Shown in pieces: positions 1 through 5,221 of a stretch of 5,221 bases of DNA. The stretch comes from Actinomycetes bacterium (lineage in GTDB: Bacteria; Actinomycetota; Actinomycetes; Actinomycetales; Cellulomonadaceae), in contig JAEXPS010000182.1 in the NCBI GenBank assembly GCA_023438885.1, forward strand, positions 1-5,221, given 5' to 3'. The position numbers and the translations under genes were made by a program. The stretch's first letter is position 1. Each line of letters begins with the position of its first letter. Below the pieces are notes generated by a model. The model did no database searches, had not been told where the DNA came from, and worked only from the letters and a program-made list of their open reading frames with translations.

Positions 1-30
1 GGGGGCGGGGGGCACTGCCCCGGGGCCCCC
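1..30 (-). terminator. Candidate transcription terminator hairpin after the DsbA-like gene
   Basis: An imperfect G/C inverted repeat. Bases 1-6 pair with 25-30, and 9-13 pair with 17-21 around a 3-nt loop at 14-16. Unpaired G residues at 7-8 and 22-24 form an internal loop. It starts about 11 nt beyond the stop codon of the minus-strand DsbA-like gene, a typical terminator position. The window ends here, so I cannot see whether a T-tract follows or whether the stem continues. It could also serve a converging gene beyond the left edge. High-GC actinobacterial terminators often lack a U-tract. Confidence 0.45.
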
Positions 31-41
31 TCGACGCGGGA

Positions 42-971
42 TCAGGAGGCAGCGGCCTCGCGCACGTAGGCGGCCAGCGCGCCGGGCATCCCGACGTTGA
101 CGACCTGGGCGTCCCGCCCGGAGACGACCTCGCCGTCGACCATGACGGTCGGCGTCGACAGACCGTCGAACTGATCGTCGGCGTGCTGGGTCGCGGCCGC
201 CAGGAACGGTGCGAACGTGCGCCACGTACCCGGGTGGTCGGTGAGGGTGCCGTCCTCGGACGCCGTCTGGAACGTCCCGTCGACGGTGGCGGTGAACTGG
301 TCGATCACGGCCTGCGGCACGCCCACGCCGGCGGCGATCTCGCCGATCTTGTCGTCGCTGAGGCCGGGCGTGTTCTCGTCGGGCTGGTTCTGGAACATCG
401 CCGTCAGGAAGTCCTCGAAGTGCTCGGGGTCCTGGTCGGCGACCACCATCATCGCGTTGCCCGCGCGCGAGGAGTAGTTGGTGCCGCGCGAGTAGTAGTC
501 GAGGAACGTCAGCGGCTGGTAGACCACCGTGATGTCGGGCTCGCTCGCCAGCGCCTTGAGGTCGGCGGCGTTGATCGCGTCGAACGACGCGCAGGCCGGG
601 CACTGGGGGTCGAAGTACACCGAGAGCACGGTGTCGCCGCTCCCGGCGACGCCGACGCCCTCGTCGCTGACGGGGATGCCGCCGGTGTCGTCGGCCGTGG
701 ACGGCGCCTGGACTTCGGCGAGCGCCGGCGCCACGACGTTCCCCTCACCGCCGCCGAAGACGGCCGAGCCGTACGCCGCCTCGTTCTGCCTGTTCTGCAC
801 CAGGACGAAGACGACGGCACCGACGATGACGAGGACGGCGAGGATCGCGCCGCCGATGGCGAGGAAGCGGTTGCGCTTGGCAGCGGCCTCCTGCTGGCGG
901 CGCAGCTCGGCGGCCTTGGCGCGCGCGTCGGCTTGGCGCTGCGCCTTGGTGGGACGTGGGTCGTTCGGCAT
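42..971 (-). CDS. Membrane-anchored DsbA-family thiol-disulfide oxidoreductase (thioredoxin fold)
   Basis: This 309-residue protein is predicted to form or exchange disulfides in proteins outside the cytoplasmic membrane. Residues 1-34 are a charged Lys/Arg/Gln/Ala-rich cytoplasmic segment. Residues about 36-58 are one hydrophobic membrane anchor, and the rest should lie outside the cell. A low-complexity linker (about 60-110) leads into the thioredoxin-fold domain: the strand LSVYFDPQCPACASF carries the CPAC active site (C124, C127), a helical insertion follows, and STPTVMVDG supplies the cis-proline loop (P274) facing the active site. C124 and C127 are the only cysteines, so no structural disulfide is possible. 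The ATG start is preceded by AGGAG at 979-983 with 7-nt spacing. It is the last gene of the leftward group, 41 nt after the small membrane protein. Family assignment (DsbA/thioredoxin_4-like) is strong. Whether it is an oxidase or an isomerase/reductase cannot be told from sequence. No VKOR or DsbB partner is visible in the window. Confidence 0.9.
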   Translation of the reverse strand: MPNDPRPTKAQRQADARAKAAELRRQQEAAAKRNRFLAIGGAILAVLVIVGAVVFVLVQNRQNEAAYGSAVFGGGEGNVVAPALAEVQAPSTADDTGGIPVSDEGVGVAGSGDTVLSVYFDPQCPACASFDAINAADLKALASEPDITVVYQPLTFLDYYSRGTNYSSRAGNAMMVVADQDPEHFEDFLTAMFQNQPDENTPGLSDDKIGEIAAGVGVPQAVIDQFTATVDGTFQTASEDGTLTDHPGTWRTFAPFLAAATQHADDQFDGLSTPTVMVDGEVVSGRDAQVVNVGMPGALAAYVREAAAS

Positions 972-978
972 GTCGGGT

Positions 979-983
979 CTCCT
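979..983 (-). promoter_or_regulatory. Shine-Dalgarno site of the DsbA-like gene
   Basis: AGGAG on the minus strand lies 7 nt upstream of the ATG at 969-971. It fixes the start and shows that this gene uses SD-led initiation, unlike the two genes upstream of it. No convincing promoter is seen in the 41-nt gap, which fits read-through from the small membrane-protein gene. Confidence 0.75.
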
Positions 984-1012
984 GAGATAGGTCTGGGTGT
1001 GCTGCGGGCGGG

Positions 1013-1480
1013 TCAGGCCGGCAGCGGCGGCGCGCGGTGCGGGCGCGCCACCAGGAGACCCATCACGGAGCAGACCTCGGCCACATGCACGACGCAGGCA
1101 CGCTGCCGAGCCACCGGGCGCGCGGGCGCCGGCGGCCCCGGCCGCCCCCGCACGACGAGCCGGGCGACGAGCCGCGCGGCGCGCACGACGAGCGCACCGA
1201 GGCCCACGCCGAACGCCGCAGCGAGGACGTGCAGGGCCAGCACCGGCAGCGCCACGGACAGCAGCACCACGGCGCCGGTCGGGGCGGTACCCAGGCCGAG
1301 CGAGCCGTCCGGGCAGGACGCGGCGTCACGCAGCAGCGCCAGCCGGATCGCGACGTCGTCCCACGAGCCACCGGACTCGACGCAGCGGTGCACCAGGACA
1401 CGACCCTGGGCCGGCACCGCGACGGCGGCGACGGTCAGGGCGCCGGCCAGAAGGCCACCGAGGCGTCCCGTGATCTGCAC
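1013..1480 (-). CDS. Small unrecognised membrane protein with two external-loop cysteines
   Basis: I do not recognise this 155-residue protein. It has a hydrophobic N-terminus (about 7-24) ending in AVPAQG, which could be an uncleaved anchor or a signal peptide cut after A24. A predicted external loop (about 25-67) contains C33 and C56. A second long hydrophobic stretch (about 68-98) is followed by an Arg/Pro-rich tail that should be cytoplasmic and carries C129 and C137. There is no CxxC motif, and two membrane spans rule out a normal VKOR or DsbB. The start is GTG with no good SD sequence. A TACCCT box 7 nt upstream suggests leaderless translation. It sits between the kinase (46-nt gap) and the DsbA-like gene (41-nt gap) on the same strand. 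Its frame gives a coherent membrane-protein pattern, whereas the overlapping opposite-strand frames are low-complexity Arg/Ala/Pro runs. The C-terminal third is compositionally poor and less certain. Confidence 0.7.
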   Translation of the reverse strand: MQITGRLGGLLAGALTVAAVAVPAQGRVLVHRCVESGGSWDDVAIRLALLRDAASCPDGSLGLGTAPTGAVVLLSVALPVLALHVLAAAFGVGLGALVVRAARLVARLVVRGRPGPPAPARPVARQRACVVHVAEVCSVMGLLVARPHRAPPLPA

Positions 1481-1487
1481 GAGCCCC

Positions 1488-1493
1488 AGGGTA
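1488..1493 (-). promoter_or_regulatory. Candidate -10 box (TACCCT) for the small membrane-protein gene
   Basis: The minus strand reads TACCCT, matching the actinobacterial TANNNT -10 pattern, 7 nt before the GTG start. Transcription would then begin at or next to the start codon, giving a leaderless mRNA. No clear -35 element is seen. In GC-rich DNA this hexamer can occur by chance, but its position and the lack of an SD site support the call. Confidence 0.35.
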
Positions 1494-1526
1494 GGGCCTG
1501 CCCGTGTGCCGCGGGACCCCTCCGCC

Positions 1527-3350
1527 TCAGACTCCGAGGCCGTCGGCGAGCCCCGCGCCGCCGCCCACCCCGGCCTCCCGTGGCTCCACCGGGACCACCG
1601 GCACCGGCAGGGGCGACCAGTCCATCGTCGAGCCGTCCCACAGCGGGCGCCCGATCCACAGCGCCGCGGCCGTGATCGCCACGATCGCCGCGAGGGCGCC
1701 GAGCCGGCGCGGCGACGCCGCCTCCAGCAGGCGGCGGGCGCCCACGCGCGTCATCCGTGACGCCGGTCCGAACCAGACCAGCAGCACCCCGAGCAGCACC
1801 ACGCCGCCGACCAGCAGCTGCGCGGTGCGCCCGGCCAGCTCGTCGCCGGGCTGGTTGTCGCCGATGACCCACCGGGTCTCGCTCACCAGCCACCACGCAC
1901 CGCCGCAGATGATCACCACCGCGACCGCGGCGATCAGCACGGCGGGCACCAACCCGATCGCCGCCCTGACCAGGTGCCACGGCGTGGCGAGCGCCGCGAG
2001 CCACCAGTCGGAACCGCGCACGCCGCGCTTCTCCCGCCGCGCGTAGGTAGCCTCCACCGCCACGCCGAAGGCGCGGGCGACGAACATCAGCGCGAGCGCG
2101 ACGACCAGCGTCCGGCCGGGCCACCGGGCGCCGCACACGAACACCAGCCCGGCGAGCGCCAGCTGGGTCACCCACCGTCCGGGCACCCTCGGCCGCAGGT
2201 ACCCGGAACCCTCCACCGGGGGCCCCGCGGAGGCGTCGAGGTCGCCCTCGATCCACTCGACGGCGGCGTACTCGTCGTCCTCCCCGTAGTACGGCCGGTC
2301 GTCGTCCCACGTGTCGTCGTACCACTGCTCCGAGGGCATCGGGACCGTAGCGGGCGCGGCCGGAGGAGCTGCCGGGGGCGCCGGTGCCGCGATCGTGGCG
2401 GCAACGGTTGCCCCCGCGGCTGCCTCGGGCGCCCCGTCGGGCGCCCCGTCGAGCACCGTGGTCCCGTCGCCCGTGCGGTCGACCACCGTCGTGGCGGCGG
2501 CCGCGGCGGCGCGTGGCTTGCGCGGCCGGGGCATCAGATCCCCCTCGGCGGCGACGACGGTCAGTGCGGCGACCACATCCTCGGGCGAGGTGCGCTCGTC
2601 AGGCGCAGGGACGAGCGCGCCGCGGATCGCCGCGCGGGTCAGCCGACCCAGCCCGACGAGGTCCGGCTTCCCGGCGCGCGAGCGCGTCATCACCGTCGCC
2701 GCGCGGCCCTTGCCGAACGGCGGGCGGCCCGTGGCGGCGAAGGCCAGCACCGCGGCCCAGCCCCACCAGTCGGCGGACTCGCCCGGCTCGTCGCCGTCGA
2801 GGATCTCCGGCGCGAGGTAGCCCGGCGTCCCCATCACGAGCCCGGTGGAGGTCACCGTGGAGTCCTCGGTCCCGTGCGCCAGACCGAAGTCGATGAGCAC
2901 GGGCCCCTGCTCGGTCATCACGATGTTGGAGGGCTTGAGGTCGCGGTGGACCACGCCGGCGGCGTGGACCGCCTCGAGGGCGTCCCGCAGTCCGGAGGCC
3001 AGTGCGAGGAGTGCGTCCGCGCCGAGCGCGCCCTCCTCCTCCACCTGCGTCTGCAGGTCGCGGCCCTCGACGAGCTCGGTGACGAGGAACGCGTCGGCGC
3101 CGTCGAGCTCCGCGTCCAGCACCTGGGCCACGGCGGGGTGGCGCAGCCGCTGGAGCGCGGCCACCTCGCGTGCCAGCCGCGCACGAGCGGTGGCGTCCGC
3201 CTCGACCTGGGCATGCAGCAGCTTGAGTGCCACCGCGCCGCCGCCGTCGTCGTGCGCGCGGTACACGGTCCCCATGCCCCCCGCGCCGAGCGGAGCGACG
3301 ACGGTGTACCCGCCGATCTCCGACCCCGGCGTCAGACCGTTCCGTTCCAC
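1527..3350 (-). CDS. Eukaryotic-type Ser/Thr protein kinase with multi-pass C-terminal membrane region
   Basis: A 607-residue Hanks-type kinase that should phosphorylate Ser/Thr on cytoplasmic proteins. All catalytic motifs are present: glycine loop GAGGMG (22-27), ATP-anchoring K43, helix-C E62, catalytic HRDLKPSN (135-142, D137), metal-binding DFG (154-156), a Ser/Thr-rich activation segment (about 161-175), GTPGYLAPE (174-182), DWWGWA (D194) and R253 near the end of the domain (about 268). An Ala/Pro/Thr linker (about 270-340) holds two TTV(V/L)D repeats. It is followed by an acidic, aromatic patch (about 342-372). From about 393 on there are hydrophobic segments near 394-408, 413-430, 461-488, 511-528 and 550-567, so the C-terminal half is probably polytopic. 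No PASTA or other familiar external sensor domain is visible. The start is GTG (3348-3350), giving the usual short lead before the glycine loop. There is no SD, but a TANNNT box lies just upstream. It is divergent from otsA and first of a leftward gene group. The kinase call is very strong; its signal and targets are unknown. Confidence 0.95.
   Translation of the reverse strand: MERNGLTPGSEIGGYTVVAPLGAGGMGTVYRAHDDGGGAVALKLLHAQVEADATARARLAREVAALQRLRHPAVAQVLDAELDGADAFLVTELVEGRDLQTQVEEEGALGADALLALASGLRDALEAVHAAGVVHRDLKPSNIVMTEQGPVLIDFGLAHGTEDSTVTSTGLVMGTPGYLAPEILDGDEPGESADWWGWAAVLAFAATGRPPFGKGRAATVMTRSRAGKPDLVGLGRLTRAAIRGALVPAPDERTSPEDVVAALTVVAAEGDLMPRPRKPRAAAAAATTVVDRTGDGTTVLDGAPDGAPEAAAGATVAATIAAPAPPAAPPAAPATVPMPSEQWYDDTWDDDRPYYGEDDEYAAVEWIEGDLDASAGPPVEGSGYLRPRVPGRWVTQLALAGLVFVCGARWPGRTLVVALALMFVARAFGVAVEATYARREKRGVRGSDWWLAALATPWHLVRAAIGLVPAVLIAAVAVVIICGGAWWLVSETRWVIGDNQPGDELAGRTAQLLVGGVVLLGVLLVWFGPASRMTRVGARRLLEAASPRRLGALAAIVAITAAALWIGRPLWDGSTMDWSPLPVPVVPVEPREAGVGGGAGLADGLGV
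2425..2448. repeat. Two exact tandem copies of a 12-bp unit in the kinase linker
   Basis: Bases 2425-2436 and 2437-2448 are identical, with unit TCGGGCGCCCCG on the plus strand. They encode two DGAP units at about residues 301-308 of the kinase linker. This looks like simple slippage expansion in a low-complexity linker, and the copy number may vary between strains. Confidence 0.7.
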
Positions 3351-3356
3351 CAGGGC

Positions 3357-3362
3357 AACCTA
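3357..3362 (-). promoter_or_regulatory. Candidate -10 box (TAGGTT) for the kinase gene
   Basis: The minus strand reads TAGGTT, matching TANNNT, only 6 nt before the GTG start of the kinase. The 6 nt between (GCCCTG) contain no SD. This is the geometry of a leaderless transcript, with initiation at the GTG itself. It is unproven without transcription-start data. Confidence 0.4.
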
Positions 3363-3425
3363 CCGACACCGCCGCAAGCGGACACGCGCACCACGCACGG
3401 CCGGGCGAGGACGGAGGGACTTGGC

Positions 3426-3431
3426 TAGGGT
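3426..3431 (+). promoter_or_regulatory. Candidate -10 box (TAGGGT) for otsAB
   Basis: TAGGGT matches TANNNT and lies 35 nt before the otsA ATG, leaving room for a start site near 3438 and a leader carrying the GAGGAG ribosome site. There is no recognisable -35 at the expected spacing, so the sigma factor cannot be named. Confidence 0.35.
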
Positions 3432-3450
3432 CACAAGCGCGAACACGTGC

Positions 3451-3456
3451 GAGGAG
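3451..3456 (+). promoter_or_regulatory. Shine-Dalgarno site deciding the otsA start
   Basis: GAGGAG lies 10 nt before the ATG at 3467-3469. It supports that ATG over the in-frame upstream ATG at 3227, which lies inside the kinase gene and would add about 80 low-complexity residues. Confidence 0.7.
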
Positions 3457-3466
3457 TGGTGCTGGG

Positions 3467-4879
3467 ATGCCGTCTGATCTGCCCGACGACGGCCACGGCC
3501 TCGTCGTCGTCGCGAACCGGCTGCCGGTGGACATCACGCCGGATCCCGACGGCACGATCACCTGGACGCGGGCACCGGGTGGGCTCGTGACGGCCCTCGA
3601 GCCCGTGATGCAGCAGGCGGAGGGCGCGTGGGTCGGCTGGGGCGGCGCGCCGGATCTCGAGGTGGCACCGTTCACCGTCGACGGCATCGAGCAGGTGCCG
3701 GTCAAGCTGTCGGCGGCCGATGTCGCGGGCTACTACGAGGGGTTCTCCAACGACACGCTGTGGCCGCTGTACCACGACGTCATCGCGCCGCCCACGTTCC
3801 ACCGCACCTGGTGGGACGACTACCGCCGGGTCAACCAGGCCTTCGCGGAGGCGGCGGCCCGGCGGGTCTCGCGCGGGGGCACGGTCTGGGTCCACGACTA
3901 CCAGCTCCAGCTGGTCCCGGCCATGCTGCGCCGCCTGCGGCCCGACGTGCGGATCGGCTTCTTCTGCCACATCCCGTTCCCGCCGCTGGAGATCTTCGAC
4001 CAGCTGCCGTGGCGCCGGCAGGTCGTCGAGGGACTGCTGGGCGCCGATCTCGTCGGCTTCCAGCGCACCGGCGGCGCCGCGAACTTCCTGCGGGCCGTGC
4101 GCAAGCTGACCGATCTGGACACCAAGGGCTCACTGATCGACCTCGGTGACCGGACGGTGCGGGCGTCGGCGTTCCCGATCTCGATCGACTCGCACGGGTT
4201 CGACTCGGTGGCCCGACGCCCGGAGGTCCAGGAGCGCGCGCGGCAGCTGCGCAGCGATCTCGGCGACCCGAAGGTGGTTCTGCTCGGCGTCGACCGACTC
4301 GACTACACGAAGGGCATCCGGCACCGGCTCAAGGCGTACGGCGAGCTGCTGACCGAGGGCCGGCTCGACCCCGCGTCGACGGTGCTGGTGCAGGTGGCCA
4401 GCCCGAGCAGGGAGCGGGTGGGCGCCTACCAGCAGCTGCGGGACGACGTGGAGCTGCTGGTGGGGCGGATCAACGGCGACTTCGGCACCGTGGGGCACAC
4501 GCCGGTGCACTACCTGCACCAGTCGTTCCCCCGCGAGGAGATGGCGGCGCTCTACCTGGCCGCCGACGTCATGCTCGTCACGGCCCTGCGTGACGGGATG
4601 AACCTCGTCGCCAAGGAGTACGTCGCCGCTCGGTCCGACGAGCGTGGCGCGCTGGTGCTCAGCGAGTTCACCGGCGCGGCCGACCAGCTGACGGCCGCCC
4701 TGCTGGTCAACCCGCACGACATCGACGGGATGAAGGACGCGATCGTCGCCGCGGCGAAGCTGGAGCCCCGTGAGGCGCGCAAGCGGATGCGCACGCTGCG
4801 GCGGCGGGTGCTGACCCACGACGTCGCCGAGTGGTCGTCGTCCTTCCTCGCGGCGCTGCGAGGTGCAGCGGGCGCATGA
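3467..4879 (+). CDS. otsA: Trehalose-6-phosphate synthase (GT20 family, OtsA)
   Basis: This cytoplasmic glycosyltransferase makes trehalose-6-phosphate from a nucleotide-activated glucose and glucose-6-phosphate, the first step of the OtsAB route. The 470-residue length is normal for bacterial OtsA. Family landmarks appear in order: VVVANRLPV (13-21) and GGLVTAL (38-44) of the N-terminal substrate loop; WVGWGG (55-60); YYEGFSNDTLWPLYH (89-103), whose Tyr and Trp contact glucose-6-phosphate in the family; VWVHDYQLQLVP (140-151, D144); GFFCHIPFPP (164-173, H168); GVDRLDYTKGI (274-284), with R277 and K282 equivalent to the donor-phosphate-binding Arg/Lys; and LRDGMNLVAKEY (374-385), with the conserved DGMNLVAKE. 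All key residues are present, so it should be active. The donor (UDP- or ADP/GDP-glucose) cannot be told. Its stop overlaps the otsB start by 4 nt, so the two are one translationally coupled unit. It is divergent from the membrane kinase. Confidence 0.97.
   Translation: MPSDLPDDGHGLVVVANRLPVDITPDPDGTITWTRAPGGLVTALEPVMQQAEGAWVGWGGAPDLEVAPFTVDGIEQVPVKLSAADVAGYYEGFSNDTLWPLYHDVIAPPTFHRTWWDDYRRVNQAFAEAAARRVSRGGTVWVHDYQLQLVPAMLRRLRPDVRIGFFCHIPFPPLEIFDQLPWRRQVVEGLLGADLVGFQRTGGAANFLRAVRKLTDLDTKGSLIDLGDRTVRASAFPISIDSHGFDSVARRPEVQERARQLRSDLGDPKVVLLGVDRLDYTKGIRHRLKAYGELLTEGRLDPASTVLVQVASPSRERVGAYQQLRDDVELLVGRINGDFGTVGHTPVHYLHQSFPREEMAALYLAADVMLVTALRDGMNLVAKEYVAARSDERGALVLSEFTGAADQLTAALLVNPHDIDGMKDAIVAAAKLEPREARKRMRTLRRRVLTHDVAEWSSSFLAALRGAAGA
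4860..4865 (+). promoter_or_regulatory. Shine-Dalgarno site of otsB inside the otsA 3' end
   Basis: GAGGTG lies 10 nt upstream of the otsB ATG, within the last codons of otsA. With the ATGA overlap it supports coupled translation of the two enzymes. Confidence 0.5.
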
Positions 4880-5221
4880 GCGACCTCGTCGGGCGGCTGG
4901 AGGCCATCGGGGCGGACCCGGCGGCGCGGCCGCTGCTGGTCGCGCTCGACTTCGACGGCACCCTGGCGCCGCTGCAGGACGACCCGATGCGCGCACGCGT
5001 GGTGCCTGGCGGTGAGCGGCTCCTGGCGCGGCTGGCGGCAGCGGGGATGCACCTCGCGCTCGTCTCCGGCCGCGCGATGGCCCAGCTGCCCGCGCTTGCC
5101 GCGCTTCCCCTCGGCACCGTGCTGATCGGCAGCCACGGCGCCGAGCGTGCGCGCGTGACCGCCGCGGGGCTGGACCGGGACGTCGCCGCGTTGTCCGACG
5201 AGCAGGCGGACGCCCTCGCCG
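4876..5221 (+). CDS. otsB: Trehalose-6-phosphate phosphatase (HAD family, OtsB), 3' truncated by the window end
   Basis: Only the first 115 codons are in the window and the frame stays open to the last base. The protein removes the phosphate from trehalose-6-phosphate to give trehalose, the second step after OtsA. It shows the HAD nucleophile motif ALDFDGTLAPL (24-33), with nucleophile D25 and general acid D27; motif II LVSGR (62-66, S64); and IGSHGAE (84-90), a segment characteristic of trehalose phosphatases. The motif III Lys and motif IV Asp residues lie beyond the edge. The ATG at 4876-4878 overlaps the otsA TGA in an ATGA junction. Residues 1-20 are a short helical lead typical of actinobacterial OtsB. 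Partner context and motifs make the identification firm. Whether the full-length gene is intact cannot be seen. Confidence 0.93.
   Translation, partial: MSDLVGRLEAIGADPAARPLLVALDFDGTLAPLQDDPMRARVVPGGERLLARLAAAGMHLALVSGRAMAQLPALAALPLGTVLIGSHGAERARVTAAGLDRDVAALSDEQADALA

Larger units (their letters stand above)
3351..3466. promoter_or_regulatory. Divergent intergenic region between the kinase and otsA
   Basis: This 116-nt gap is the only place from which both the leftward kinase group and the rightward otsAB pair can start, so it should hold two promoters. On the plus strand TAGGGT (3426-3431) is a possible -10 box for otsA, which would give a leader of roughly 30 nt containing the SD site. 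On the minus strand TAGGTT (3357-3362) is a possible -10 box for the kinase. No good TTGAC-like -35 is seen for either. The palindrome CACGTG at 3444-3449 lies between the otsA -10 candidate and the SD. A 6-bp palindrome alone is not evidence of an operator. Confidence 0.6.

Noticed and set aside
1013..1480. The small membrane protein as a VKOR/DsbB-type redox partner of the DsbA-like protein
   Set aside because: It has only two predicted spans and no CxxC, so it cannot be a normal VKOR or DsbB. Only the weaker substrate/accessory idea is kept.
183..1760. A 525-codon open frame on the plus strand, opposite the DsbA-like gene, the small membrane-protein gene and the end of the kinase
   Set aside because: It runs antisense across three well-supported genes. 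Its translation is Arg/Ala/Gly/Val-rich with no motif or membrane pattern. Long antisense frames are expected in such GC-rich DNA.
1974..3428. A 484-codon open frame on the plus strand, opposite the kinase
   Set aside because: It is antisense to a kinase with every catalytic motif intact, and its product is His/Arg/Gly-rich low complexity. It is a codon-bias shadow.
3444..3449. CACGTG palindrome upstream of otsA as an operator
   Set aside because: A single 6-bp palindrome in GC-rich DNA is expected by chance. No second copy or extended symmetry is seen.
3227..3466. Longer N-terminus for OtsA starting at the ATG at 3227
   Set aside because: It would overlap the start of the kinase and add 80 Arg/Pro-rich residues absent from OtsA proteins. 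The ATG at 3467 has a good SD and begins just before the conserved N-terminal motif.
4130..4996. Minus-strand open frame opposite otsA/otsB
   Set aside because: It covers conserved OtsA coding sequence on the other strand and shows only His/Arg/Val-rich composition.

Overview
The window is very GC-rich, with strong G/C bias at third codon positions, GTG starts and almost no non-coding space. The gene content is actinobacterial: a membrane-bound eukaryotic-type Ser/Thr kinase, a membrane-anchored DsbA-like thioredoxin-fold protein, and the OtsA/OtsB trehalose pathway. A high-GC member of the Micrococcales (Cellulomonas-like) is my best guess. That rests on protein style only, since no phylogenetic marker is present.

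Layout. Three genes read leftward on the minus strand from about 3350 to 42: a Ser/Thr kinase with a multi-pass C-terminal membrane region (1527-3350), a small unrecognised membrane protein with paired cysteines (1013-1480), and a DsbA-family oxidoreductase with a CPAC active site (42-971). The gaps between them are only 46 and 41 nt. A strong G/C hairpin at 1-30 lies just after the DsbA gene. A 116-nt divergent intergenic region (3351-3466) separates the kinase from two genes reading rightward: otsA (3467-4879, trehalose-6-phosphate synthase) and otsB (from 4876, trehalose-6-phosphate phosphatase, cut by the window end). These two overlap by 4 nt.

How the genes work together. OtsA joins glucose from a nucleotide sugar to glucose-6-phosphate, and OtsB dephosphorylates the product to trehalose, a compatible solute and stress protectant. 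The divergent kinase is probably a membrane sensor or regulator, but nothing in the sequence proves that it controls trehalose synthesis. The DsbA-like protein should act on cysteines outside the membrane. Its upstream neighbour has two cysteines in its predicted external loop and is a possible substrate or partner.

Most of this is ordinary actinobacterial core gene content. I see no mobile element, CRISPR array, RNA gene or clear new system. The points most worth a second look are the kinase's unusual membrane half and its duplicated Thr-x-x-Asp linker motif, the cysteine-bearing small membrane protein beside the DsbA gene, and the apparent leaderless starts of two minus-strand genes.
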